Source: Sva-07 sp963707515
Lineage (GTDB): Bacteria > Actinomycetota > Acidimicrobiia > Acidimicrobiales > Ilumatobacteraceae
Assembly (NCBI GenBank): GCA_963707515.1
Contig: CAVPQI010000001.1
Span: 1,798,001 to 1,862,000 of the forward strand
Length of the DNA stretch: 64,000 bases
Reading direction: 5' to 3'
The notes beneath the pieces were generated by a model. That model was given only the letters and a program-made list of their open reading frames with translations. It was not told where the DNA came from and did no database searches. The position numbers were made by a program, and so were the translations under genes. Shown in pieces: positions 9,404 through 18,432 of this stretch. Every line of letters starts with the position of its first letter. Positions within the stretch are counted from its first letter, which is position 1.

Positions 9404-10620
9404 TCAGGCCGTTTCCTTCATGCCACCGAGCACGCCGTACATCGCCGAGACGAGGGCGATGGCGACGAAGCCGACGATCACGCCGACGAAGACGATCATC
9501 AGCGGCTCGAACATCGTCGTGAACTTCTTGATCCGGCTCTCCAGCTCGCGGTCGAAGTAGATCGCCGCCACGGCCAGCTGCTCGTCGAGCGTGCCGGTCT
9601 CCTCGCCGACCTTGAACATCTGCTTCGCGGCGCCGGGGAAGAGCTCGGTGTCGATCAACGGCTGGCTGAAGCCCTGACCCTCGAGCATCTGGTCGCGTGC
9701 GACCTCGAGCCGTTCGCGGTAGACGACGTTGCTCGTCGCCTGCGTCGTGGTCTTGAGCCCCTCGGGCAGCGGCACGCCGGCCTGGATCATCGCCGAGAGG
9801 ATGCGGCAGAAGCGCTCGAGGATGGCGTAGTCGACGATGCCCTTGATGATCGGGATCTTGAGCACCAGACGGTCCTTCCACAACCGGCCCGTCGGGTGCT
9901 CGAACAGGAACGTGAGGACCCCGCCGAGGACGCATGAAGCACGCCAGCGGTGATGAACCAGAGGTCGGTGAAGAAGCGCGAGATGAACAGCATCATCCGC
10001 GTCGGCAGCGGCAGGTCGGCGTCGAGCTCCTCGAACAGCGGCTTGAACTGCGGCAGCACGTAGCCGGCGAGGATCAGCACGGTGCCGAACGCCATCACCA
10101 TGACGACCATCGGATAGGAGAGGGCGGAGACGACCTTCGATCGCGTCTCGATCTCCCGCTCGAGGTACTCGGCGAGGCTCTCGAGGGCGTCGTCGAGCTG
10201 ACCGGTCAGCTCGGCGGACTGCAGGATGCCGATGTAGTACTCGGGGAACACGTTCGGGATGCTTGATCGCCGCCGCCGAGAAGCAGGCCGCCGTTGCGCA
10301 GGTCGTCGACGAGGTCGGCCGAGCGCTCGCCGCAGGGCGACGTCTGTCGGTTTCGTCACCGATCGTCACGAGCGCGTCGGTGATCGGGATGCCCGCCTTG
10401 ACGAAGACCGCCAGCTGACGCGTGAAGTGCATCAGGTGCTTCTTCTTGACCTTCTCCTTGGTCAGCTCGAAGTCGAGCATGCCGCGGCGTTCCTCGATCT
10501 TCGTCGGGAACAGGTTCCGCTCGACGAGCATGGCGCGCGCCGTACCGATCGTGTCGGCCTTCGTCATCCCCTCGACGGGGCGCCGGTGGCGTCGATGGCG
10601 GCGTAGGCGAACTTGGGCAT
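9404..10620 (-). CDS. pilC: Type IV pilus inner-membrane platform PilC (several frameshifts)
   Basis: PilC is the polytopic platform protein on which PilB acts. Readable pieces include MPKFAYAAIDATGA, MHFTRQLAVFVKAGIPITDAL, PEYYIGILQSAELTGQLDDA, VMVMAFGTVLILAGYVLPQF and GEETGTLDEQLAVAAIYFDR, followed by the last transmembrane segment. They come from three frames with breaks near 9932, 10256, 10283, 10321, 10351 and 10578. Four of the breaks are clear single extra bases; two fit +2 or -1. Corrected length is about 400 residues, normal for the family. It follows pilB by about 90 bp and is probably cotranscribed. Confidence 0.9.
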
Positions 10621-10709
10621 CTCGGGCTCCGTGTCTGCAGTGCTGGTGGTGGAGATTCGGGTGTTCAGCGGACTGGCGGATCCGGGATGTTCGACGAGCG
10701 GTGACGGCG

Positions 10710-12500
10710 TCAGTAGGAGAAGAGCGTGCGGACGACTTCGGGGATGGTCGTGACGTCGTCTTCGACGATCTGCATTGCTTCTCGGAGCATCGTGCGCATA
10801 CCCTGAGCAACTGCCAGGCGACGGAGCTCCTCCGTGGTCGCCCAGCCGACGATCAGACGCCGGATCTCGGGCGTGATCTTGAGCAACTCGTAGACGCCGA
10901 TGCGGTCGTGGTAGCCGGTGTTCGAGCAGTAGCGTGCAGCCGACGCCGCGGAAGAAGGTGCGTCTTCTCGGCTGCCGCCGGAGTGCTGGCGGAAGACCGC
11001 CAGTTCCTCGGCGCCCGGGCGTGTACGCCTCCTTGCAGTTGTCGCACGTCTTGCGCAGCAGACGCTGCGACGACGACGCCGACGACCGCCGAGGCGACGA
11101 GGAAGGCCTCGATGCCCATGTCGAGCAGACGGTGCAGCGGCGGCGACGGAGTCGGTGCCGTGCAGCGACGAGAGCACGAAGTGACCGGTGAGCGCCGACT
11201 GGACGGCGATGCGCGCCGTGTCGACGTCGCGGATCTCGCCGACGAGGATCACGTCGGGGTCCTGTCGAAGGAGGGCCTTGAGGCCGGTGGCGAACGTGAG
11301 GCCGGCCTTGGCGTTCGTCTGCACCTGGTTGATCCCGGGGAAGACGTACTCGACCGGGTCCTCGATCGTGGTCACGTTCTTGCCGGTCGAGTTGATCTCG
11401 AGCAGCGTGGCGTAGAGCGTGGTCGTCTTGCCGGCACCGGTGGGGCCGGCACAGATCACCATGCCGAACGGCGCGTGGACGAGCTTGGAGTACGACTTGT
11501 AGGTCTCCGCCGGCATGCCGAGCTCGGTCGAGGCCGACCATCGACTTGCGTCTTGTCGAGCAGACGCATGACGATCTTCTCGCCGAACACCGTGGCGACC
11601 GACGACGACGCGGACGTCGAGCTGCGCGACCGTCGACCGTGGTCGAGAACTGGCCGTCCTGCGGGCGCCCGCTTCTCGACGATGTTCATCTCCGACATGA
11701 TCTTGAGGCGCGAGCACGAGCGGGTTGTGCGCCGACATCGGCAACGAGAACGCCTCGACGAGGTGACCGTCGATGCGGAACCGGATCCGCAGCCGGTCGT
11801 CGAGCGGCTCGATGTGGATGTCGGAGCTGCGGTCGCGCAGCGCCTGGCCGACGATCTTGGCGACGAGCTGCACCACCGGCGCCTGGTCGTCGAGGTTGAC
11901 CTCGGCGACGGATTCGGCGGCGACTCGTTGATCGTCCTCCGTGACGAACGTGGCGACGAGGGCGTCGACGTTCGAGGCCGAGCGGTACATCTGCTCGATG
12001 TACGACGTGACCGTGTTGAAGTCCGACGTCTGCCACACGAAGCGCTGACCGGTCGCCGCCTCGACGAGCTGGCGACGCCACGGCGACGGATCGGCGGCGA
12101 ACAGCACGACCTGACCGCCCTGGTCGGAGATCGGCATCACCTTGTGCAGGCGGGCGAGCTCCTCGGGGAACTTGGCGATGACCTCTTCGTCGAGGATGAC
12201 GGCGCTGGCGTCGCCGAGGGGGACCTGGCAGACCTGGCTGACCGCCTGGGAGACCGCCGTGCGTGACACCCCGAAGCGCTGCAGCAGCAGGTTGGTGAAC
12301 TTGAGCAGGTCGCCGTTGCCCACATCGGCCGCAGCCTGCATGTCGGCGTCCGGGAGGTGCCCGCCCTGGACGATCAGTTGGCCGACGGCGACGCACTCCT
12401 GCATCGATTCACCGACCGTTTCGGGGCGCTCGGCGAGCGCGGTCGCAGTGCCGCCTCCGGGCGGCGCCATCTCGTCGGACTTCGGCTTGCGTAGGGCCAT
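10710..12500 (-). CDS. pilB: Type IV pilus extension ATPase PilB (about twelve frameshifts)
   Basis: PilB powers pilus extension. Seen are the N-terminal MshE-like region (LLLQRFGVSRTAVSQAVSQV), SSDIHIEPLDDRLRIRFRID, Walker A GPTGAGKTT, Asp box TIEDPVEYVFPGINQVQTNA, Walker B VILVGEIRD and His box LTGHFVLSSLHGTDS. The zinc-type CDNCKEAY and YCSNTGYHDRIGVYELL follow near the C-terminus. The ATG at 12500 has AAGGAAA upstream. Breaks cluster at 10.93-11.15 and 11.53-11.72 kb, and each of the twelve I worked through is one inserted base (for example GTC-G-TCG, twice). Corrected length is about 590 residues. Confidence 0.92.
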   Translation of the reverse strand: MALRKPKSDEMAPPGGGTATALAERPETVGESMQECVAVGQLIVQGGHLPDADMQAAADVGNGDLLKFTNLLLQRFGVSRTAVSQAVSQVCQVPLGDASAVILDEEVIAKFPEELARLHKVMPISDQGGQVVLFAADPSPWRRQLVEAATGQRFVWQTSDFNTVTSYIEQMYRSASNVDALVATFVTEDDQRVAAESVAEVNLDDQAPVVQLVAKIVGQALRDRSSDIHIEPLDDRLRIRFRIDGHLVEAFSLPMSAHNPLVLAPQDHVGDEHRREAGARRTASSRPRSTVAQLDVRVVVGRHGVRREDRHASARQDASRWSASTELGMPAETYKSYSKLVHAPFGMVICAGPTGAGKTTTLYATLLEINSTGKNVTTIEDPVEYVFPGINQVQTNAKAGLTFATGLKALLRQDPDVILVGEIRDVDTARIAVQSALTGHFVLSSLHGTDSVAAAAPSARHGHRGLPRRLGGRRRRRRSVCCARRATTARRRTRPGAEELAVFRQHSGGSREDAPSSAASAARYCSNTGYHDRIGVYELLKITPEIRRLIVGWATTEELRRLAVAQGMRTMLREAMQIVEDDVTTIPEVVRTLFSY

Positions 12501-12527
12501 GGGAACGTTTCCTTGCTCGGTTCGAGA

Positions 12528-13682
12528 TCAGATCTCGACGTTGAGGGTCATGGGGGCGAACGGCTGCGGGTTGGACAGCGGGTTCGTGGGCGAGGGCATG
12601 GCAGCGCCGACCAACTCGTCGCGACGGACGAACTGGGCGGGGTCGAGAGCGATGATCGCTCGCTCGACCTCTTCGAGGCGCTCGAGCTGGACGGCGGTGT
12701 CGACGTCCATGTGGTGCTCCTGGAGCTGGGTCTCGACGTCGACCAGTCGGGCGACCGTCTTGTCGATCGTCTCGCCGAGCGACTTCTGGTAGCGCTCGTT
12801 CTCGATGCGCAGCAGCTCGACCTCGCCGGCGACGCTGGTGACGCGCTCCTTCATCTCGTCGATGGCGTCGACGTCGACCGCGGCCAGCTTGCCGCTGATC
12901 GCCTCGAGGGCGACGCCGACCTCGGCGAAGCGGCCGTCCGACGCCGCGATGCGGTCGTTGAGCATCATCACCGAGTCGTCGAGGCCGGCGCTGACCCGCC
13001 CGACGTAGGCGTCGATGTCGGCCACCTGCTGACCGACGTCTTCCTTGATGCGCGACTCTGCGGTGAGGATGCGGTCGTTGACCCGCTCCTCCGCCTGGTC
13101 GACGCGCTGGCCGATGATGTTCGACACTTCTGCCTGGTGCCGTGCCGCTTGGGCGGACACCTCGTCGAGCCGGGTGGCGAGCGTCGACAGGCGACCGTCG
13201 ATCTGCACACCGATCTGGGCGCTCACGGCGTCGAGGCGGGTCTCCGTCGCTTCGCTGACGGCGTTGAGGTGCTCGACGATCTGGGCCGCCTGGACGTCGA
13301 ACTTGCGGACCGTGCGATCGAGCCCGGCGACCTCGGTCTCGACGCGCTCCTGGCGATCCTCGATCGACTTGAGGACGGGACGGGCTGCGGCCTCGACGGC
13401 GGCTGCCATGCCGATGTTGGCCTCGTCGGCGATGCGGCCGATGCGCAGCTCGATCTCGTCGAAGCGGCGCTTGCTGTTGCCGGCGAACTCGGTGATCCGC
13501 TGTTCGAGCATCGGCGCGTACGACCGGATCTGGTCCTCGGTCTTCACCCGCGTGGCGCGCTCGGTGGCGAGCTCGTCGCGAACTCGCTGGATCTCGAGCG
13601 AGACCTGCCCGCTGAAGCGGGACAGCTCCTGCTGCACGGCGGCGACGATGCTCGATCGCAGATCGTCGAACTGGTCGGTCAT
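12528..13682 (-). CDS. Long coiled-coil protein upstream of pilB
   Basis: The 384-residue product is almost entirely alpha-helical with continuous heptad patterns from about residue 5 to 345 and no membrane segment. It starts MTDQFDDLRSSIVAAVQQEL and ends in a short Pro-rich tail. GAGGAG stands before the ATG at 13682. It is intact and lies 27 bp upstream of pilB on the same strand, so it is probably the first gene of the pilB-pilC operon. A scaffold or polarity role for the pilus machine would suit its shape, but that is inference. Confidence 0.75.
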   Translation of the reverse strand: MTDQFDDLRSSIVAAVQQELSRFSGQVSLEIQRVRDELATERATRVKTEDQIRSYAPMLEQRITEFAGNSKRRFDEIELRIGRIADEANIGMAAAVEAAARPVLKSIEDRQERVETEVAGLDRTVRKFDVQAAQIVEHLNAVSEATETRLDAVSAQIGVQIDGRLSTLATRLDEVSAQAARHQAEVSNIIGQRVDQAEERVNDRILTAESRIKEDVGQQVADIDAYVGRVSAGLDDSVMMLNDRIAASDGRFAEVGVALEAISGKLAAVDVDAIDEMKERVTSVAGEVELLRIENERYQKSLGETIDKTVARLVDVETQLQEHHMDVDTAVQLERLEEVERAIIALDPAQFVRRDELVGAAMPSPTNPLSNPQPFAPMTLNVEI

Positions 13683-13910
13683 GACTGCTCCTCGCACGGA
13701 CGGACGACCTCGACCGGACGATCGACCCGACAGCGCGACCGGTCCGTCGGTGCGGAGATCGCAATGAGGGTGGAGGAAGTCGTCAGCATGTCGATGGTGG
13801 TGATGTCGTGGCTTTCGCAAGTCCTCTATCGACCATCGCGCCGGCGATCTTGAGACTTCGCTGAACCGCGCTTGACACAGAGCAGGCACTGCGTGCACAC
13901 GACCGCGACG

Positions 13911-13916
13911 TAACGT
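13911..13916 (+). promoter_or_regulatory. -10 box TAACGT, leaderless type
   Basis: TAACGT ends 6 nt before the ATG at 13923, the spacing expected if transcription begins at the start codon. No ribosome site is present. Confidence 0.55.
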
Positions 13917-13922
13917 GCGGGC

Positions 13923-14789
13923 ATGCGTGTCCACCTCGTCGACGGCACCTACGAGCTCTTTCGCCAGCACTTCGGGATGGCGGCGCGGCACGAGAACCGG
14001 GGTCCGTACGACGCCACCGCCGGGGTGGTGACGTCGACGCTGGCGCTCGTGGAGGACGGTGCCACCCATGTCGCGGTCGCCTCCGATCACGTCATCGAGA
14101 GCTTCCGCAACGAGCTCTGGCCGACGTACAAGTCGAGTGCCGGGATGGAGCCCGAGATCCTCGAGCAGATCCCGGTGATGGAGGAAGCGCTGGCCGCTGC
14201 CGGATTCACCGTGTGGGCGATGGTCGAGCACGAGGCCGACGACGCGCTCGGCGCGGCAGCGTTGGTCGCCGACAACGACGAACGGGTCGAGCAGGTGCTC
14301 ATCGTCACCCCGGACAAGGACCTCGGGCAGTGCGTGCGCGGTGAGCGCGTCGTCCAGTTCGACCGCCGCAAACGGGAGGTCATCGACGAGGCCGGCGTGC
14401 GCGCCAAGTTCGGGATCGAGCCGGCCTCGATCCCCGACTATCTCGGACTCGTCGGCGACAGCGCCGACGGATTCCCGGGCCTCGCCGGCTGGGGAGCGAA
14501 GAGCGCGTCAGCCGTCCTCGCTCGCTACGGCCATCTCGAGAACATCCCGCCGGCGGCTGGCCAGTGGGACGTGCCGGGTCTGCGCGGCGCCGCCAAGCTG
14601 TCGGCGACGTTGCAGGCGCAGATGACCGAGGCGTTGCTGTTCCGCGTGATCGCCACGGTCGTCACCGACGTCGAGGTGGGCACGGTGGACGACTGGGAGT
14701 GGAAGGGGCCGATGCCCGGATTCGCCGACGTCGCCGCCGCGCTCGGCCGCCCCGGGCTCGCCGACTACGCAGCACGCCTCGCCGGTTGA
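13923..14789 (+). CDS. 5'-3' exonuclease, FEN/PIN-like
   Basis: The 288-residue protein resembles the 5'-nuclease domain of DNA polymerase I and free-standing flap-type nucleases, which remove 5' ends or flaps. Acidic metal-ligand positions appear in MRVHLVDGTYELFR, VASDHVIESFRNELWPTYK, MVEHEADDALGAAA and VTPDKDLGQCV. A helix-hairpin-helix follows in DYLGLVGDSADGFPGLAGWG. No polymerase domain is attached. The gene is intact, faces away from the coiled-coil/pilB operon and has a leaderless promoter. Confidence 0.88.
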   Translation: MRVHLVDGTYELFRQHFGMAARHENRGPYDATAGVVTSTLALVEDGATHVAVASDHVIESFRNELWPTYKSSAGMEPEILEQIPVMEEALAAAGFTVWAMVEHEADDALGAAALVADNDERVEQVLIVTPDKDLGQCVRGERVVQFDRRKREVIDEAGVRAKFGIEPASIPDYLGLVGDSADGFPGLAGWGAKSASAVLARYGHLENIPPAAGQWDVPGLRGAAKLSATLQAQMTEALLFRVIATVVTDVEVGTVDDWEWKGPMPGFADVAAALGRPGLADYAARLAG

Positions 14790-14794
14790 GCGTT

Positions 14795-14819
14795 ACAACA
14801 GGGGTCTGACCCCTGATGT
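14795..14819. repeat. 25-nt palindrome with GGGGTCTGACCCC core
   Basis: ACAACAGGGGT-CTG-ACCCCTGATGT has one mismatched pair and begins six bases after the exonuclease stop. It shares the GGGG/CCCC centre with the palindromes at 4.8, 7.3 and 33.3 kb but has different, shorter arms. Confidence 0.7.
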
Positions 14820-15012
14820 CACGGTGCCCGCCGCCGACTGAGGTGATGACCAGGCGATCTGCGGCACACGAGCGATGCCGATGAAGGCTGCTCCATTCCT
14901 GGCCTGACCTGGTTCACGGGCGCCCATTGCACAGGACCCGGTCACCACCTCACTCGACGGCGAGCGACGTCACATTATCGGCGACCCGTGCCGATAGTCT
15001 TCGTCGCTCCCG

Positions 15013-15100
15013 GGAGGGATGCGAGAGCGGCCGAATCGGCACGCTTGGAAAGCGTGTGAAGGGTGACCTTCCGTGGGTTCGAATCCCACTCCCTCCGCCA
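15013..15100 (+). tRNA. tRNA-Ser(GGA)
   Basis: The acceptor pair is GGAGGGA/TCCCTCC with discriminator G and encoded CCA at 15098-15100. The anticodon loop CTTGGAAA gives anticodon GGA. A long variable arm and the T-loop GGTTCGAATCC are present. The last A of CCA is the first base of the tadA start codon. Confidence 0.95.
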
Positions 15101-15612
15101 TGGCGAGCGACGTGCCCGTCGACGAGCCGTCGACCGTCACTCCGATCACACCGGAGGACGCGATGGCGCTGGCCCTCGACGAGGCGCGTGCTGCGCTCGA
15201 TCACGCCGACGTGCCGGTGGGTGCGGTCGTCGTCCACGACGGGCGCGTGATCGCCGCCCGGCACAACGAGCGGGAACTGACCGCCGACCCGTCGGCGCAC
15301 GCCGAGATCCTCGCCTTCCGTGACGCCGCGGCAGCGCTCGGGCAGTGGCGCCTCGACGACTGCACGCTCTACGTCACCCTCGAGCCGTGCGCCATGTGCG
15401 CCGGCGCCGCCGTCAATGCCCGCCTCGGGTCGCTGGTCTATGCCGCCAGCGACCCGAAAGCGGGTGCGGTCGACAGCCACTTCAGATTGACGACGGGCGA
15501 CATCCTCAACCATCGCGTCAGCGTCACTCGTGGCCTCGCCGGGGAGGAAGCAGGCGAGCTGTTGCGCGCCTTCTTCCGCGCCCGGCGAGCCGCTCGTCAT
15601 CCGTCGGTGTGA
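15100..15612 (+). CDS. tadA: tRNA-specific adenosine deaminase TadA
   Basis: TadA converts the wobble A34 of tRNA-Arg(ACG) to inosine. The zinc deaminase motifs are SAHAEI and EPCAMCAGA, and the family core DAMALALDEARAAL...VPVGAVVV begins at about residue 20. From the ATG at 15100 the product is 170 residues. That ATG uses the final A of the preceding tRNA's CCA; an internal ATG at 15163 is the alternative if translation cannot start on the tRNA boundary. Its likely substrate, tRNA-Arg(ACG), is also in this window near 37 kb. Confidence 0.9.
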   Translation: MASDVPVDEPSTVTPITPEDAMALALDEARAALDHADVPVGAVVVHDGRVIAARHNERELTADPSAHAEILAFRDAAAALGQWRLDDCTLYVTLEPCAMCAGAAVNARLGSLVYAASDPKAGAVDSHFRLTTGDILNHRVSVTRGLAGEEAGELLRAFFRARRAARHPSV

Positions 15613-15616
15613 CGGT

Positions 15617-17137
15617 TCAGCGATCCTTGCGGCGGAGGCTGCCGATCAGGCGTCGCAGCGCGGACCGGCGCTCGTCCTCGCCGCCGCTCGTCTCGACGAG
15701 TGGTGGCGCATCGGGGGCGGTGGTGTTCCCGTCCACGTGGACGTCCGGCTCGGCCGCCTCGGCGACGTCGCTGGCCGACCACGCAGCAGCCTCGGCTTCG
15801 GCTTCGGCCGCGTAGTGCGCCTCGAGCTCGCCGTAGAGCACCTCGGCGCGCATGTCCATCGTCGGCGGGGCGAAGCCGCCGAAGGATGCGGCGGTCGGCC
15901 CGGTGACGACGATCTCGGCGTCGGCGGCGGGCAGCTGGGGGGCGGACGCCGCGTTGATCACCGGGACCTCGGAGGTCGCCGACTCGATGGCGGCGATCGC
16001 TCGCCGAACTGCTTCGGCCACTTCGTCGGGAACCTCGACGTCGTCGACATCGGGTTCGGCGCGGAGCTCCAGCGCCGGCATGGCGAAGCGCAGCGAGCCA
16101 TCGGGTGCAGCGGCGAACGGCGACACGGGCCGATCGGTCGCCGGCGGCTCGGGCGACTCGGCGACCGGCTCACTGACGACACGGCCGTCCGGCCAGACGA
16201 GGTCGAAGTCGCCGACGGCCTCTTCGATGGCGCTCTCCAGCAGCGAGTCCACGGCGGAGTCGGCGGCGGCGAGCGCCTCCACCGACTCCGTGTGGGGGTC
16301 CGCCTCGACTGCCGCGTGCTCGGTCTCCATCGCCGCGAACGCGAGCTCGAAGTCCCCGACGCGATCGTCGGTGTCGCCGACGATCTCGATCGCCACGACC
16401 GCGTCGAGCTCGACGGGATCGACGACGGGCTGCTCGAAGAGTCGAGCTGTCGACGCCTCGAGTGAGGCCACGAACTCGGCGTCGACGTCGAGTTCAAACT
16501 CGTCGACGGCGAAGGGCGACTCGGACTGCTCGAACCCGTCGAACGGCTCGTCCCACTCGATCAACAGATCGTCGTCGTCGAGCAGGGCGAGGCCGGGCAG
16601 CTCGTCGACGGCATGGTCGCCGAGCTGGGGCAGCTCAACGACGGGACGGGCCGCACCGTTGCGGTCGCGCTGGGCGACGAACCAACGATGCACTCCGGAC
16701 GGGTGATGGCGGTAGGCGGTGACCCGTGCGGATGCGATCTCGCGGTTGGCGAGTTCGGCGATCAGGGCCTCGGTTGAGGTCTCGGTGACGACCAGGACGG
16801 CATCGCGGTCGACCGAGTCGTCGCGCTCGAACAGGCGGCCGAGGTGATCGACCTCGCCAACGCGCACGGTGCCCCGGACGAGCTGCTCAGCGTCGATCAC
16901 GCCGGCGTCGAGCAGGCGTTGGGCGAGCGGCAGGTCGTTGACCCGTTCGGCGTAGTAGACGACGCCGTTGTCGAAGTACGCCAGCACCTCCGGATCGACT
17001 TCGAAGACGATCTCGCCCGTGAACGCGCGTTCGCGTGCCTCGTCGAGGGTCATCCAGACCGGCTGACGGCGTTCGACCGACAGCGAGCCGGAGAGTGCCG
17101 ACGCGGTTCCCGCGTTGTTTCCCGTGTTGTACATCAT
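15617..17137 (-). CDS. Acidic protein with DUF4388/PATAN-like N-terminus
   Basis: The 506-residue product has an N-terminal domain (about 25-110) with AFTGEIVFEVDPEVLAYFDNG and LAQRLLDAGVIDAEQLVRG, resembling DUF4388/PATAN domains found with small GTPases and type IV pilus control. The remainder is very rich in Asp, Glu, Ala and Val, probably disordered, and ends in a basic tail SALRRLIGSLRRKDR. It is the last gene of a tight operon: its ATG shares one base with the GTPase stop (TGATG). It may be an effector or scaffold for that GTPase. The domain call is tentative. Confidence 0.6.
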   Translation of the reverse strand: MMYNTGNNAGTASALSGSLSVERRQPVWMTLDEARERAFTGEIVFEVDPEVLAYFDNGVVYYAERVNDLPLAQRLLDAGVIDAEQLVRGTVRVGEVDHLGRLFERDDSVDRDAVLVVTETSTEALIAELANREIASARVTAYRHHPSGVHRWFVAQRDRNGAARPVVELPQLGDHAVDELPGLALLDDDDLLIEWDEPFDGFEQSESPFAVDEFELDVDAEFVASLEASTARLFEQPVVDPVELDAVVAIEIVGDTDDRVGDFELAFAAMETEHAAVEADPHTESVEALAAADSAVDSLLESAIEEAVGDFDLVWPDGRVVSEPVAESPEPPATDRPVSPFAAAPDGSLRFAMPALELRAEPDVDDVEVPDEVAEAVRRAIAAIESATSEVPVINAASAPQLPAADAEIVVTGPTAASFGGFAPPTMDMRAEVLYGELEAHYAAEAEAEAAAWSASDVAEAAEPDVHVDGNTTAPDAPPLVETSGGEDERRSALRRLIGSLRRKDR

Positions 17138-17688
17138 CAGGCCACCTCTGCCTTGTGTGACTCCATCGACGCCAGCAGCGTGAGGAGGATTTCGACGACG
17201 ACCTCGCGGCCGGAGTCAGGATCGATCAGTTGGCACGGCACGACGGCTTCACCGTCGAGCGCGCCGAGCGAACGCGCCAACCGGCGCGCCACGTGCAGGT
17301 CGTCGCAACGGTTCACCGCGATGACGGCGGGCACGCGCAGGTCGCGCAGCAGTGCCCGGAGCTCGACACCGGCGGCGGCGTGCGTCTCGGGGGCGTCGGC
17401 GTCGATGACGAACGCGACGACATCGACGTCACCTTTCAAGATACTGGTCATGAATCGGAACCTCGCCTGGCCGGGGGTGCCGAAGAGCAGGAGCCGGATG
17501 TCGTCGCCGTCGACCCGGTAGGTGCCGAAGTCCATGGCGACGGTGGTGTGTGCCTTGACCTCTGACTCGTCGCCGCTCGTCGTCACATCGGTCGAGATGA
17601 CGTGCGTCTGGCTGACCGACTGGATCATCGACGTCTTCCCGGCGGCGAACGGACCGGTGACGAGGATCTTGAACGTCTGAGCGCTCAC
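17137..17688 (-). CDS. MglA-like small Ras-type GTPase
   Basis: The 183-residue protein has the P-loop GPFAAGKTS at about residues 12-20, a Thr-rich switch I (STDVTTSGDESEVKAHTTVAMDFG), a switch II region FGTPGQARFRF in place of the usual DxxG, and the G4 motif NRCD. Such GTPases with roadblock partners set polarity in myxobacteria and form membrane cassettes in streptomycetes. The start overlaps the roadblock stop by four bases (ATGA). Regulation of the nearby type IV pilus is plausible but rests on distance alone. Confidence 0.88.
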   Translation of the reverse strand: MSAQTFKILVTGPFAAGKTSMIQSVSQTHVISTDVTTSGDESEVKAHTTVAMDFGTYRVDGDDIRLLLFGTPGQARFRFMTSILKGDVDVVAFVIDADAPETHAAAGVELRALLRDLRVPAVIAVNRCDDLHVARRLARSLGALDGEAVVPCQLIDPDSGREVVVEILLTLLASMESHKAEVA

Positions 17689-18200
17689 GACGCACCGCCG
17701 GTGAGGAGCACCGCGCGGTCACGGACGGCGGTCCGCAGCGTTCGCTGGTCGACGGTCGTCGCGGCGAGTACGGCGAGCACCCGCTTGCTCCCGGTCGGCC
17801 AGACCACGACGAGGCCGCGGTCGTGTTCGACGACGAGCTGGCGCAGCGTGTCGCCGCCGCCCATCGCCGCCAGCTGGTGGGCCAGGCCGACCGCGGCAGC
17901 GAGCATCGCCGAGTAGGCGGGCTCGTCGGGCATCGATGCGCTGTGGGCGATCGCGAACCCGTCGACCGAGGCGAGCAACGCGGCGTGGACGCCGTCGACG
18001 CGGGTGACGAGGTCGTCGAGGACGTGTGCCGGGTCGAACGCCGGTGACGGCGTCGCGGCCGGGGCAACCGGTGACGCCGGCGCAACCGGCGACGGCGGTG
18101 CCAGTGCGGTGGCGCTCGCCGAGGGGGTCGGGGCACCGAACGCCGCGGGGCGCGGCAGCGATGCGGCCACTGCACCCTCGTCGTCCTTGACCTTTTCCAT
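17685..18200 (-). CDS. Roadblock/LC7 domain protein (MglB-like)
   Basis: The 171-residue product has a Pro/Ala-rich N-terminal 55 residues and then a roadblock fold: VLDDLVTRVDGVHAALLASV, DGFAIAHS, YSAMLAAAVGLAHQLAAM, LVVEHDRGLVVVWP. Roadblock dimers act as GTPase-activating or scaffold partners of the adjacent GTPase. It is first in a three-gene operon in which every junction overlaps, implying coupled translation. Confidence 0.85.
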   Translation of the reverse strand: MEKVKDDEGAVAASLPRPAAFGAPTPSASATALAPPSPVAPASPVAPAATPSPAFDPAHVLDDLVTRVDGVHAALLASVDGFAIAHSASMPDEPAYSAMLAAAVGLAHQLAAMGGGDTLRQLVVEHDRGLVVVWPTGSKRVLAVLAATTVDQRTLRTAVRDRAVLLTGGAS

Positions 18201-18260
18201 ACGCAGCAGCTATCGGCCGCTGCGTGCGCAGCTTGAGTGAATATCCCGTCAGGACGCGCA

Positions 18261-18304
18261 ACACCCGCTGCGATCCGGTCGATCGACCGGGTCGCAGCGG
18301 GTGT
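18261..18304 (-). terminator. Long hairpin downstream of tRNA-Ser(CGA)
   Basis: ACACCCGCTGCGA pairs with TCGCAGCGGGTGT, with an inner stem around GATC, giving a near-continuous 20-bp stem 6 nt past the tRNA 3' end. No U-run is present, but the position suggests a tRNA terminator. Confidence 0.6.
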
Positions 18305-18309
18305 CGTGA

Positions 18310-18399
18310 TGGCGGAAGGCGTGGGATTCGAACCCACGGAGACCCGAAGACCTCAACGGCTTTCGAGGCCGTCCCATTCGTCCGCTCTGGCAGCCTTCC
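18310..18399 (-). tRNA. tRNA-Ser(CGA)
   Basis: The acceptor pair is GGAAGGC/GCCTTCC, discriminator G, with CCA encoded. The anticodon loop CCTCGAAA gives anticodon CGA, which reads UCG. The long class II variable arm and the T-loop GGTTCGAATCC are clear. Confidence 0.95.
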
Positions 18400-18432
18400 G
18401 GCGACGAGGTTAGCGGTGAACGACCGAGGCGC

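Noticed and set aside
10710..12500. Programmed frameshifting in pilus genes
   Set aside because: No slippery sequences or shared stimulators; twelve breaks in one gene cannot be programmed and all need a base removed.
15013..18399. tRNA-Ser genes as genomic-island attachment sites
   Set aside because: No integrase, no repeated tRNA 3' fragment and no change in base composition nearby.
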